A stretch of DNA of 64,000 bases. Origin: Ehretia macrophylla. Taxonomy: Eukaryota; Streptophyta; Magnoliopsida; Boraginales; Ehretiaceae. Position 1 is the first letter of the stretch. Each line of letters starts with the position of its first letter. This document shows, piece after piece, positions 1 to 11,800 of the stretch. The position numbers and the translations under genes are program-made. The notes under the pieces were generated by a model. It searched no databases, had not been told where the DNA came from, and saw only the letters and a program-made list of their open reading frames with translations. Location: the NCBI GenBank assembly GCA_037974665.1, contig CM075767.1, positions 5,605,501-5,669,500 of the forward strand. Reading direction: 5' to 3'.

Positions 1-757
1 CAACGAGTTGCTGTTTTTCTTCCTGTGTTGCTAGTGCATAAACATGCCCAAGGCTAGGTAAAGGGTCTATGCTTAGGACATGAGATCGTATACTGTTAAA
101 GTTGCTATCAAGCCCCATCAAGAAGTTATATACTCTCTCATTCTCTTGCATTGTCTGTAGTTTCTTGACTGTTCCACAATGACATCCACAAGAACAAATG
201 GGTAACGGGTTAGCTACCTGTAATTCATCCCATAAACTGCGAAGTTTCCCATAGTATCCTGTAACCATAATTTTTTCTTGTTGAAGAAGAACAATTCCAT
301 GCCTTAGTTCATAAACTCTTGCCGCATTTCCTTGTGAGAACCTTTCTTCAAGGTCCTTCCAAATCTCGCTGGCTGTTTCGGCGTAGGAAATACTGCCCTA
401 TAATTCTTTTGCTACGACATTGACCAGCCACTAAATCACCATCGCGTTGCATTTGGTCCATAAAGACAACTCTTGTGCATCTAGATTTGGTTTCTTTGTT
501 GAGCCATCTACAAATCCTGTTTTGGCTTTTGAATCTAGAGCACTAATCATGTTTCATCTCCAAGTAAAATAGTTTTCTCCACTTTCGTCTAGCGGAGTAA
601 CTACAAATACCAACCCCGGATGATTGGAAGGCTGAAGGTAATAGGGGAAATTTACATCCCCTAAGACTGAGGTTCGATTTGCGTTTTCTGGTGTCATCTC
701 CTCTTTACTAGGTGTTTTGTCTCCTGCCATGGTTGAGGTAGAAGACGATCCAGACAT
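1..757 (-). pseudogene. copia gag fragment (N-terminal gag domain)
   Basis: The frame starts at 757 with a Ser/Thr-rich leader (MSGSSSTSTMAGD), then the conserved YYLQPSNHPGLV segment and a NYFTW motif typical of copia gag N-termini. Downstream gag helices can be recognised to the window edge. Gag would form the virus-like particle core. It is incomplete here and not a single open frame. Confidence 0.8.
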
Positions 758-830
758 TATGAAAGGTTTAACTGTTTAGTGTTTGGTGTTTTAGTGTTTG
801 TGGCTTAAGCAGATTATCGATTCTGATAAC

Positions 831-845
831 CCTGCTCTGGTACCA
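831..845 (-). other. Primer-binding site, tRNA-iMet type
   Basis: On the minus strand the 15 bases begin TGGTACCAGAGC, one base from the usual plant copia PBS TGGTATCAGAGC. The site lies directly beside the LTR terminus. Confidence 0.8.
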
Positions 846-1084
846 TGTAAAATGGAATGGCAGATGAAGACATTTCTCATTGATCCATTCATCTGAATAT
901 ATAAGGTTACAAGCTATGTGCAAAAGAGCAAAAAAGATTGCAACAGATCAAGATTACAACAGATCTGATAGGAATTATCTAATACAATGAGTTATCTAAC
1001 ACACAAAGAGTCCTAAGCATAGCAACTCAGTTGTAAGTTGGTGGAGTATGGACTCTAACAGTAATATGTTGGTTATCTGTTACA
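846..1084 (-). repeat. 5' LTR of the leftmost copia element
   Basis: The sequence abuts the PBS and has TG...CA ends when read on the minus strand. A TATA-like stretch (about 896-903) lies in the expected place. The outer end could instead be at 1060, where a second CA-type terminus occurs. The partner LTR is outside the window, so no target-site duplication can be checked. Confidence 0.7.
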
Positions 1085-2012
1085 CTATACTTGTTGTTTA
1101 TTACCCTATGTGAATTTGATATATTCTTATTATCGAATATGGAAAAAAAACAAAAAGCTTTCGTATTGTTTTCCCACTTTCTAGTTTTGATTTTAACATA
1201 GGAATTGAGTTACCATTCCATCTTCGAGAACCTACTTAAATCACTTAGGTAGTGATTAATACATTGAAATGAATTTGGCCAGAAATGGAATGAGCTAAGG
1301 AATGAAATAGGACTAGGAATGAAATGAATTTGAAAATATGAATGACATACTAGGTATGTTCAAAGAATAAAAATAGAAATAAATATATTGATTTCAAACC
1401 CATGTTTGGTAGTCAATATATAAAAGTAGTAATAGAAATTACTTGTATAATATGAAAAAATTACCCTATCATTATTATAGCATTAAAAATAAGAATAAAC
1501 ATGATCATGAATGTAAACAACACAAACATAATAATAAATAATAATAATAATAATATTATTATAATTATTGCAGTATAATAATAATAAAAACAATGATAAT
1601 ACTACATTTTCATAATAATCTTATTAAATAATGAAAGTAATAATAATAATTCTATTACTTTTAATAGAAATTATCATTAATAACGATAATTCTAAAAATG
1701 ATAATATAATATTAATAAATATTACTATTATGTTTATTTTTAAACTGCATGTGATTTTTATTTACTTCTTTGACGTTTTGAGATTAAGAAAATGTCCACA
1801 TAAACATATCAGTTGCATAAATGTATGGTAACATAACAAACTTTGTTTCTCTTGCAGCAAAATAAACTTCGTTTCTCACGTAACAAATAAAAGCATGATA
1901 ACATCCATAAAAACACATCAGTTGGATAAAGCTAATGCTATTACTTCTATTTCAAAACTTTAGACATCACCAACTAAGATAACTCTAACCAACTCTTCTC
2001 GGTCTTCTTTAA
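1085..2012. other. AT-rich spacer, no gene seen
   Basis: About 930 bp of very AT-rich DNA with ATA/AAT-type simple repeats, strongest at 1525-1720. Short open frames here are compositional. The far end of the Harbinger element (its terminal inverted repeat) should lie here or just beyond, but I could not identify it. The block at 1250-1420 has repeated GGAATGAAAT and a GTTTGGTAG string that might be subterminal. Confidence 0.5.
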
Positions 2013-2945
2013 TCATGCTGAAAACACATCAGTTAGCTCGTGGTTACGTGCGATGTAACATACAACTTTAATGACATCACGAGGAGCAAGATTTGGCACT
2101 TTGCATACTTCCGAATGAATTTGTTGTCTTTTTTCTAAAATCATAGCGTCAACCTCAATTGCTTTGTTGAAAACTTCTCTAGCTTTAGCTATTTCATTCC
2201 CAATTACATAAGCTGCACTTTGTATTCCATTCATCATAGTTGTTACGTGATCGTCACTTCTTCTTTTTTTTTTTTTTGGGTAAAAACTTCCTCACTTCTT
2301 GGAGGCTGCATATCCATGAATGATTGCGAAGTCACCATATCAGTCCCACCATTTGTTGCACCTTCAACACAATTGTTGATTTCATTCTCAATATTTTTTC
2401 TTTCAATTTCTTCCATCATCTCAGTAGGTCCTCCAGTATATTCTCTTGTGGTACGTTCCTTCCCGAAAACCTCTATCAACTCATCCCAAAACGGAAAGGC
2501 TTTAGTTTTCCAAATTGCAGCCTTGGATGACATTGTAAAAGAGATTTGAGTGTCTAAAGATTAAACAACAAATTACTATAAACATTGCAGAATCAAGCAA
2601 TTGTACTTAAGCAACAAATTACAAGAAACAACCAAACTGTAAACTTGCAAATATGTATCCCAAACTTATTTTTCAGTAATAAGACATTTTTTATTGGGAC
2701 CATACCAAATCCACTAGTATGCTGGCCATAAATCATGTCATAAACAATGCAAAATTCCCTCTTTAAGACTTTAATTATTGACTCAATGTGTGGTCTTGCT
2801 TTTAGACCTATAGTAGGCAAAGAAACTTGTAGCTTTTTCTCAAGATAATCCAGATAACCTGGCTTGAATCTATTATCAACTTTGAATAGTCCCCAATTCA
2901 CCATGTCAACAAGTGTAGAATCCTCATTGTTACCCTTATTTCATT
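2013..2945 (-). pseudogene. PIF/Harbinger accessory gene, Myb/SANT-like DNA-binding protein
   Basis: Minus-strand pieces match the plant Myb/SANT-like family that accompanies Harbinger transposases. The N-terminal trihelix part has VDNRFKPGYLDYLEK, PHIESIIKVLKREF and YDMIYGQHTSGFG (2904-2700). The middle part has KAFPFWDELIEVFGKERTTR (2533-2440), and a C-terminal helical part lies at 2237-2013. In Harbinger elements this protein helps bring the transposase to DNA and the nucleus. The copy is broken. The frame is lost soon after the HTSGFG motif near 2700, an intron may separate the N-terminal and middle parts, and the last part is in another frame just after a T-run at about 2266-2278. It could be a domesticated host gene, but the adjacent transposase on the same strand favours the transposon. 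Confidence 0.8.
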
Positions 2946-3269
2946 TTGTTCTTACCAGGCCCTCTACTATCTTAAGATTCTCTCTCCATTTGTCTACATA
3001 TATATTACATTATAAGATGATAGTACGACCAAATGTTACTGCAATAATAAAAATAAATATCTAATCTTGATAATGATAATATTTGTGTCAAAATCACAAT
3101 CCTATAGTTTAAACAATATACATATAAAGAGAAAATTATAAGAGAATTTAGACCATACAACATAATGAAACATTTTCATAATTAAAACACAGTTTTGTGT
3201 TTACCGGGAAAAAATGTTTTAAATACCAGTGTTGTTAATAATGGTAAAATCATAAAACAAAAACAACAT

Positions 3270-3835
3270 TGCTAGTATTTCTATATGATCTCCATGCATC
3301 AAACATGTTCAGAGCAAGATTATCTCTAAACAGAGTTTACTCCTCAGATGTGGCAACTGAAGATACTGCATCCACTTCATCATCATTATTTACTTGTTCT
3401 TTATCATCTTCTTAGTCTTCCAGTATGTGAAGGCTCTCAAATGGATCAACATTCATCTTTTGTCTTATGAAATTATGAAGCAAACAACATGCCATTATAA
3501 TGAAATTATGGATGTGGATAGGATAAAATGATTGACTTCTAATAATTTTCCAACTTTTTTTTAGAATACCAAAATACCTCTCTATTACATTTATTGTTGA
3601 AAAATTGTTTAGCATTAATAGGTTGATGCCCATGTCTCCACACATTTAAATGATACCTTTGTCCTTGATATGGAGCAAGAAATGCCTCACCATTTGTATA
3701 TCCAACATCAACAAGATAGTAAAAACCTCTGCATAGTAAAATATTTAAATTAGTAGGTCATTTATATATTTAATTTTTCTTGTCGGGCAATTGTGATTAA
3801 AAATTCTTATAACGAGGAACGACTAACCTATTCCT
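3270..3835 (-). pseudogene. PIF/Harbinger transposase, C-terminal part (third exon)
   Basis: This piece carries the second and third catalytic residues of the DDE_Tnp_4 domain: Asp in YYLVDVGYTNGE (about 3700) and Glu in NVIERYFGILKK (about 3580). It also has the usual CCLLHNFI motif (about 3480) and an NLALNMFDAWRS tail (about 3300). A likely intron spans 3729-3827. Decay is visible: a one-base frameshift near 3594 in a T-run and in-frame stops at 3412-3414 and 3337-3339. The exon end at 3828-3835 is cut by the solo LTR, whose TTCCT duplication lies at 3831-3835. The coding sequence resumes at 6316. Confidence 0.9.
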
Positions 3836-5310
3836 TGTGACACCCGAGATTTAGCCATGCATTCAATTATTGTTGCATCTCTTGTTTGCGCATTTACTTC
3901 TGTACTTTACTAACTGACTTCTGTAGCTACTATTCACTATGTTTTCAAACTACATTCTATTAGTGAATTAACATTTTTATTAAATGATATTAATTGTTAA
4001 AGGAGTGGGAAAAATGTGCAATTGAACTAGAAGCGATAGGAGCGCTCGTTTAGAAAATGATTTTCGTAGTTCAATGAATAGTGTTACGTAACATAACTTA
4101 GAGATTTAATTTGCTAGCCTATGTTTCACACCTTAGGCTCGCTTTAAAGTTAACAATACTCATTTTAGTACTCCATTTAGTCACCCAACTATGCCTTTTA
4201 GTATATCTCCTCAACACATGACCATTTAGGCCATAAAAAAAAAAAAAAGAGAGCAAATGCTGACAAATCACTGTAGCAAATCCGAGAATAGTGTAGGAGG
4301 AGAATGAGAGGATTTTGCTCATCAAATCTTCAAGCCAAGCCAAGCCAAGCTAGGAGCAAGTAGTTTAGGGTGTTTGCTAGCCTCCCGAGAGTTCCTACGC
4401 GCAATTGGTGAGGGTTTTCATGACTTTTTATGTATATCTAAAATGTTACATTTTTCTTGATTTGTTGAAAATGTTATCAAATGCTATTGCAAAGCTTATC
4501 TATGCTATTATACCTTGTATATAAGTGCTAGAGAACACATTTGAGCTATTAGTTCGCATTTTAAACGGTTGGAATCGTCATTTGAATTTATGAGGTGAAT
4601 AGTGACGTTTTTCTAGGGTTTTGTGTAATTGCACGTATTAGCTTGATTCAACACTCCTAATAGATGCCTTAGGTGCTAATGAAGGTAGTCTAATAGCCCC
4701 GTGCACTTGAATTGCTCTAGAATCGCATAAAACGTGAAATAGCCGACTTTAACAAAGGGGTTTCGGGGTTCATGCGAATCCGGGTGGATTCGGGCTTCAC
4801 TTCTAGTATTCTTAGGCTACCTAGGTGCTATAGAAGCTTTGATAACCCTTGTTTGAAGCCCGGATAAGGTATGTGTAGTTTAAAGCCATAAGAGGGAATT
4901 TGGGGCTTTCGGGGTAATCGCGGGTGTTTGAATGAGTTAGAGGGTTGAGAAGGTACCTTGAGAGTTAGTTAGAAGGTTGGGAGAGTTTTCCTTGAAAATG
5001 GAATCATTAACCTTGGTTTGGAAGAGAAATAGTTTGAAAAATAAAGGGGTTTATGTGCAATTTCGGTTGACTCTCACTTCTAAACTCATGGCATGACTTC
5101 TTGAGTGTTTATATGTGGTTTCAAGTTGATTTGGAGCTTTTGGTATGATTCTATGCTTATTTTGTAAATGTCCCTTTGTAAAACTGCTTATTAGCTTATA
5201 TAATTGCTTATATTCTAACTGCCTCGAGGTCAACCTACTTTGTTGATCCTCCTATGTGTTAATGCTTATATTATTGCTATTAACTTGCCATTGTTAAGTG
5301 CATTGCATAG

Positions 5311-5324
5311 TGGTTGCGCAACCA
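5311..5324 (+). other. Conserved LTR palindrome (TGGTTGCGCAACCA)
   Basis: A perfect 14-bp palindrome at the upstream edge of the LTR's GC-rich island. Equivalents occur in other long LTRs at 7752-7761, 19584-19597 and 47097-47108. Confidence 0.6.
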
Positions 5325-5700
5325 TAGTGTCAGGGGCGGATGTGTTGAATATCGGCTGGGCGGCAGAGGGCTTGCCGGTGGATATTCAATCTCCGTGCCC
5401 TAGTCCCTCATTCGCCTGGTCCGGAGATTGCCAGGGGATGTTGGGTCGTAGGATTATCGGGGTACATTCGGAGTACACCCACTGGAGTGTTTGGGGTTAT
5501 GCCGGCTTATCGTGATCGTGATCGTGGTTCGTGGATCGTGAATGAAGACCAGTGAAGATTGGTGTATAGGGGTTATGAGAAATGTATCCTTTCAAATATG
5601 TGGTTATTTAAGCTATCATTGTTTCTTGATTTGCTCAATTGTTATTGTTGTTAACTGTATTACTTGTCGCATTGCACACCCTGGGACCTTATCCCTCACT

Positions 5701-5718
5701 GGGCAACAGTGGTTGCTC
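5701..5718 (+). other. Conserved LTR hairpin (stem GGGCAAC/GTTGCTC)
   Basis: Seven pairs including one G-T wobble close an AGTG loop. CCCTCACT is just upstream and TTTCAGGT follows at 5735-5742. It is one of eight positional equivalents in the window. Confidence 0.65.
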
Positions 5719-6315
5719 ATACCTCGCTAACATGTTTCAGGTGGCGCAGTTGGAGGAGTTGCATTAGTTGCTGTGTCTAGTTGCTTGAGGTGGACTATGT
5801 TCTTGTTGATGAGAGTAGGACTTGTTTTCTTTACTTTATGTTCTATTTTGTAACCTAAGTGATATGTGTATATTATATAGTTTGCAAATTGAGGGATAGA
5901 TGTTGTAGTGGTAGATTTAGAACCATGGCATGTAATAACTTATATTTCTGCTATTAGCTGCTTCGCATGCTTGGGAGTGAATGACTGGTTGTTTTCAATT
6001 TCTAAGAATACTTAAAAGCTATCATGGAGTGGCATGATAAGCGGTTTTGTAAAGAAGTTATGAATGCATGCTTGTCTGTATCTAAACTGTTTGTATGTCT
6101 TAAGGCTCGGATGGCCTTAAAGCTAAGATCTTTAGTTATAAATGAATGTCTTGTTATGTTTTGGTTTTATTGAGCATTGACAGGTTTGAAAAATGTCCAC
6201 GGTACAGAGGAAACTCTGTCCGTTTTTCCCTAAAATTTTGAGACTGGGTTGGAATTGGGTTAAGAATAGCTTGGTTATTAGAGCATCCGGTCTCGTGAGG
6301 GATCGGGGCGTTACA

Positions 6316-6428
6316 TTCCTCCTATCCAATGCATCTTCTAACAATCTACCATCAACTGCCGACCCTTGCCAACCCAACAATACATAGATGAATTGTATAT
6401 CTTTTGAGCACACTCTTAATACATTGGT
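6316..6428 (-). pseudogene. PIF/Harbinger transposase, middle fragment
   Basis: A 113-bp remnant between two LTR insertions encodes, on the minus strand, the segment CSKDIQFIYVLLGWQGSAVD followed by GRLLEDALDRRN. This normally lies between the first and second catalytic Asp of the DDE_Tnp_4 transposase. It is open throughout. Its outer bases are the two target-site duplications, TTCCT (6316-6320) and TTGGT (6424-6428), which continue the reading of the pieces at 3.8 kb and 17.2 kb. Confidence 0.92.
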
Positions 6429-8594
6429 TGTGACGACCTGATTTTTATTTTTGTGCTAATTACGTGTTTATTTACTTTTTATGTGTAAAAATTATATGTT
6501 TATATAATTTACTACCTAATATGTGCAATTATATGTTTTACTTAAGTTTAGTAAGTTAAAATTGCATTTGAAATTCGTTGGAATTCCTAAGTGTCGTCTT
6601 TTCATCTTCTTTGACCATGTAAGGGTTAAATTGGATGTGCTAGCTAAAATAATGCCTAAGTTAGTTGTTTTAACATCTTAGACATTTGCTAGAGCATTAG
6701 AAATGAATTTAGAAGCGTTATGGAGGGCTAACTTAGTTGTTTGAACCATTTAATTGTAATTGAGCTAGCTTTGACTGAGTTTGACTTCTACTTAAGTTAA
6801 ATATTACACAAAATAGCTCAAAATTCATCATCTTCTTCCTCAACCAGCCGAGAGCACCAAGCAAGCTATGAATAGTAAAACCTAGGTCATTTTTGCTAAA
6901 GTTGAGAGTTAGGTTTGGAACCAAGGGCCAAACAAAGCGATTTTGAATTCGTCTCGACGTCTCCTACCTTTCTACTGATTCATTTTTCATTTATTTTGCA
7001 AAAGAGGTGAGGGGATTTTTCTAACTAATCTTTCAAAGTTGCATTATTTCAATTATATTTGCTATTAGTGTTCATAAATAACGTTATTTACATCGTGGAG
7101 AACATTTTGCTAGCATATTAGCTTGTGTAGAACTTATTTTGTTGTAGTTGGTTTGTTTGAGCTATTTGATGAATTATATGCCTATATTTGAGCTTAAACT
7201 TGTTTCCTAGCTTTAATTTAATGTTCATATACGTTTATATATCATCCTAGCATAACAATTTAGCTTGATAATGCGAAATAGCGCAAAATTTGGGGGGTTA
7301 TATTGGCTTATTTTTCCAGCATTGGATAGTGGGTTGTCCAACATTGGACAACTAGGTTTGGGTGGCCTTTGGGCTGCCTTTGTGGTATATTTGAGGCGTA
7401 CTATGTTGGTTTTATGCTAGGTGATGATTTGGGAAAAATGTGGTGTTATGACGTTAATTATGGCTAGTTTTGGACTAGATTGTTGCTAGGAGTTGAGTCA
7501 TATGTTGAATTTGTTCATTTGGTTGTTAAATGTGTTGTCAATTCTTGCATTGATGTCAATGTGATTAGCTTAGACAAAGGGGATGTGTTCATGCTAAATG
7601 TGGTTTAGATGCTTGGCTACTTGGTTGATGCCTTATGAAATGATTATGAAATGCGTAAGTGTTCGGGGAAATAACCTGCTTTGTTGTTCTTCTTTATTTG
7701 TCATGATGTGTGAATGAGTTATGTGTGAATGCGTGATGTGTAAATGCGAAGGGTTGCAACCTTTAAACAAACACGGTAGCGTTCATGTTGCACTGGGCGA
7801 CATATGGCTTGCCAGGAAATGACATGATTACCGGGGTTCTAATTCCTATACCGTTGTGTACGGAGAATTCACAGGGTCTGGGTCGTAGGTTTTTTATGTT
7901 TAATCCAGAGTATATCCATGTGGCGTATAATGGAAGAGTTCGTGTTGGCATATAAGGGATCGACATCAACAAAACGAACGCATCCTCCTTATGTGGTTAT
8001 TTATATTATCGCATCTTTATAACTGTTGTATGTTCTTATTCATGTCATGTTTTTTAAATGAGTTTTCAAAACCCAAAAATGCTTTCAAAACCTTCCTTAT
8101 TCCTCCCTCACCGAGTTCGTGGAAACTCACCCTATTTGCTAACATTTCAAGTGAGCCTAAGGTGGTCAAGTATGTGGAGTATGTGAATATTGATCACGTG
8201 GTTGAGCCCAAGGCTTAGTTTGCTTGCCTTGTGGATGTTTATGTTTATGAACTTGTTGTAATTACTATTTTGGTGGTTGTTAGCTTTATGTATTAATGTT
8301 AAAGTCAAGATGTTTACTTTCATTTTGATAGGCTTGTAATGAATTCCATAAGTCTTTTTTGTTTTGTATAGGTAGGTAGGCTTATGTATTTCATTATAAG
8401 GCTTGTAATTTGATGATCATGATGTGGTATTGTGACGAAAGGCTTGTGTTGTGGTTGAATGTTGGTTGTTTGTGGATATATGAAGTGTTTTGTGCAGGTT
8501 TATTTATTTGGTGGTCCATCTTTTAGCCGTTTTAATGCCAAAATTCTGTCGTGTCCCGACTTGGTTTTAGGTGGGGTTGAGTAGGGGCGTGATA
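6429..8594 (+). repeat. 5' LTR of the Tekay-type element
   Basis: About 2.17 kb from TGTGACGACC to the bases before the PBS. It contains a GC-rich island (about 7770-7960), a GGTTGCAACC palindrome (7752-7761) and the CCTCAC/hairpin/TTTCA module (8102-8155). Two further copies of this LTR lie at 13490-17238. Confidence 0.88.
8113..8128 (+). other. Conserved LTR hairpin (stem GAGTT/AACTC)
   Basis: Five pairs close the loop CGTGGA. The TTTCAGGT box is present downstream with one changed base in this copy. Confidence 0.6.
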
Positions 8595-8599
8595 TTGAG

Positions 8600-8611
8600 T
8601 GGTATTAGAGC
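8600..8611 (+). other. Primer-binding site, tRNA-iMet type
   Basis: TGGTATTAGAGC lies five bases after the LTR end. It differs by one base from the standard TGGTATCAGAGC. Confidence 0.85.
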
Positions 8612-8888
8612 ATGATTGACATTAGCCGAGTTATGACCTTTGGACTGTTGGGTAGAGGTCTTAACATGAATGTGTCTTAAAAGCATGTATGAATGTCTTA
8701 TGTGTTAGGTGAACTAATTGAAGTCAATGTGTTTTATGTGAACGACGTGCTTATGTGCTCAACGTGCTTTATTTGACTAATGTGAGTTACTTGATTAATT
8801 TTCTTTATATGAAGTTGTTTTTTATGTGCTATTAACTGCCTATAACTGTTATGTGATATAACTGTGATTACTGTTTTGGTTGAAAAGA

Positions 8889-11800
8889 TGGTGAACCCTA
8901 GGGGAAAACCCTGTAGAAATGGTGGTGGTGAATAGAGGGAACAACTGCCGGTGCGTGATTCGATTTTGGGAGAGATTGCAGCTACTATGGCTCGAATGGC
9001 TCAGGTTATAGAAAGGTAGAGTGAACAGCTTCAGCAGAATCAGAACAATTAAGGCAACCATTAGAACAACCCGAGTAACAATAAGAACCATCAGGATAAC
9101 CAGGGCAGTAATGGAGGCAACAGAGGCAATGGGAGCAATGGTGATAGTGGAGATAGTGCATTGCAGGGGTTGCTCAGGTATCATCCTCTAGGATTGGTTG
9201 GTGAGCCGGATGATAAGAAGACCGAAGATTGGTTAGAGAGGGTTTAGAACATATATGATGCACTTGCCTATAGAGATGATCAGAAAATTACATTTGCAGT
9301 CTTCTTGTTAGACGGGGACGTCAGGCAATGGTGGAGGACCGTTAGATTGCAGTGGGAGCAACAGCAGACCCCGTATCTATGCCAGAACTTTGTACGAGCC
9401 TTAAGGAAAAATTACGTACCTGAGATTGTAAGAGAGAGATGAGAGGAGGAGTTTATGTCTCTCAGCCAGGGTTCCATGTCTGTGCCACAGTATGAGGCAC
9501 GGTTCAACAAGCTATCACATTATGCACCTGCAGTAGTGCAAAAGGTTAGCTAAATGGTCCATAGGTTCATTAGAGAGTTGAGGCCCAAGATACAGGATTT
9601 CATGTCACCCCTAGCGCTTTCCATTTATAGTTAGACCTTCAATGCAACTTTCGGGATTGAGAAAAGAAAGAGGGAGGTAGGAGCCAGTTCGAGCAAGCCT
9701 AACAAGAGGCCGTTTGTGTCACAAGGCCAGTTGAGGTTTGTATAGGTCTAGTCCCAACAGAGGCAGAGTCAGCCTCAGGGTCAATACAAATAGATATTTG
9801 TGAGGACTCAATCGAGTAGTTCCGTAACATCTTCATCCCAGGGTTCAGTTGGTAGTACCGTTGTTATCCCAGTTTTACTTTGTACCTTCTGTAAAAAGAA
9901 GGGTCATTTTGAAGCTAACTGTTAGAAGAAGTCATGGAAATGTACTAGATGTGGTAGTGACCAGCATTGGGCGAAGGATTGCCTGAGGTTTCAGATTGAA
10001 GGCAGAGGTCAGCAGAACAAGACCGTAGGCAATGCTCTAGGGCAGTGAGTGCAGGCTCGTGTTTATGTCATTGACTAGTTAGAGGTGCTAGATGCAGCAG
10101 TGGTTGTGGAATATAATTTTCCCATTCTTAATCAGTTGGTTAGAGTATTGATTGATTCTAGTGCTACTCATTCTTTTATTACACCTACTTGTGTGTGACG
10201 TGTAAATATGCCAATTAAGAAGTTATCTTATAAGATTGAAGTTAGTACACCTATCGGCACTAAATTTATAATTGAAGGGGTGTGTAATGATTGTAAGATC
10301 CATATTAAAAGCTTCATATCCGAGAGTATGAGGTTATCTTAGGTATGGATTGACTTGCCAAATATGATGGCCAATTGAATTGTAGAACAAAGTTTGTGAA
10401 GTTTCAGTTGCCGGGTCATCCAATGGTTGAGGTAGTAGGTAGCCGAGATGCTTCAAGGAGTTTCATTATTTCGTCAACCAAAGTTATCAAGTTGGTAAGA
10501 AAAGGGTGTTCAAGTTATTTAGCGTATCTGATTAGCAAGTCATCTGATAAGCTAAAGCTTGAGGAAGTTCCAATAGTTCGGGAATATCCAAATGTATTTC
10601 CTGATGAATTGCCAGGACTAGCGCTGGAAAGAAAAATAGAGTTTGTGATTAACGTGCTTCCAGGTACTTAGCCTATCTCTAAATCACCATATAGAATGGC
10701 ACCAGTAGAGCTTCAAGAGTTGAAAATTTAGTTGCAGGGATTGTTAGAGAAAGGTTTCATTCAACAGAGTTCATCACCATGGGGAACACCTATATTATTT
10801 ATGAAAAAGAAAGATGACACCTTGAGATTGTGCATTGATTATCGGGGTTTGAATTAGGTGATGATCAAGAACAGGTATCCTTTGCCACTTATTGATGAAC
10901 ATTTGTTCTATTGCAAAGAGCTAAGATTTACTCTAAATTGACTTGAGGCAAGGGTACTATCAGCTCTGGATTCGTAAAGAGGATGTTCTGAAGTATGCGT
11001 TTCAGACTCGGTATAGGCATTATGAATTTGTAGTTATGCCCTTTGGAAACTAATGCACCTACAACATTCATGGATCTTATGCACCGACTATTCTAACCAT
11101 ACTTGGATCAGTTCGTGGTAATCTTCATTAATGATATTCTGGTGTATTCTAAGACTGAATCCGAGCATGAGCAACATCTGCGCCTTGTCCTACAGAAGCT
11201 TCAGCAATACCAATTATATGCAAAGTTCAGTAAATGTGAATTCTGGTTGCAACAAATATCTTTGTTGGGTCATGTGATTTCACAATAGGGTATTTCAGTG
11301 GATCCCACAAAGATTGAGGTTGTGATGTCTTGGAAAAGACTAGAGAACATGACGCAGGTTCGTAGTTTCCTTGGATTGGTGGGTTACTACCACAGATTTG
11401 TAAAGGACTTTTTGAAGATTGCAGGGCCACTTTCTAAACTTATTCAGAAGAGGACGAGCTTTGTATGGGATAAGAAGTGTGAGAATGGTTTTCAGGAGTT
11501 GAAAAAGAGGTTGACTACAATTGTAATACTTGCTTTGCCAGAGGGAACATAAAATCTTGTTATCTACAGTGATGCATGTAAAAAGGGCTTGAGTTGTGTG
11601 CTTATGCAACATAGTCGAGTAATTGTTTATGTTTCTAGGAAGCTAAAGCCATATGAGGAGAACTATCCGACGTATGATTTGGAGTTGGCGACCATAGTAT
11701 TTGCTTTGAAGAAATGGCGCCACTATCTTCGGGGTAATAAGTTTAAGATCTTCACTGATCATAAAAGCTTGAAGTACTTGTTCTCTCAAAAGGAATTGAA

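Larger units (their letters stand above)
1..1084 (-). mobile_element. Ty1/copia retrotransposon, 5' end only (runs off left edge)
   Basis: On the minus strand the order is LTR (846-1084), a primer-binding site matching the 3' end of initiator tRNA-Met (831-845), then a gag-like reading frame running to base 1. The gag N-terminus has the PYYLQPSNHPGLVFV-type motif of the plant copia N-terminal gag domain, and bases 1-250 translate to the later gag helix region (LRSLWDEL-like, then LSIDPLPSLGHVYALATQEE). The other LTR and pol lie outside the window. The visible gag is not one open frame, so this copy is probably a fossil with a few breaks. The family assignment is from the gag type and the PBS. 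Confidence 0.85.
3836..6315 (+). mobile_element. Solo LTR (about 2.5 kb), gypsy-type, in Harbinger transposase
   Basis: The element begins TGTGACACCCGAG and ends GGGGCGTTACA, with the 5-bp duplication TTCCT on both sides (3831-3835 and 6316-6320). There is no internal region, PBS or coding frame, so it reads as one LTR left after recombination. It has a GC-rich island (about 5330-5560) and the hairpin/TTTCAGGT module found in the other long LTRs. Its ends resemble those of the LTR at 43807-49759. The lineage is not provable without internal sequence, but the Tekay-like module suggests a related gypsy family. Confidence 0.85.

Noticed and set aside
1631-1831. Ile/Asn-rich open frame
   Set aside because: Low-complexity AT-rich DNA, no domain, atypical composition.
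8849-9184. Hydrophobic Ile/Val-rich open frame on the minus strand that could be taken for a membrane protein
   Set aside because: It is the antisense of the Gln/Asn-rich part of a gypsy gag.
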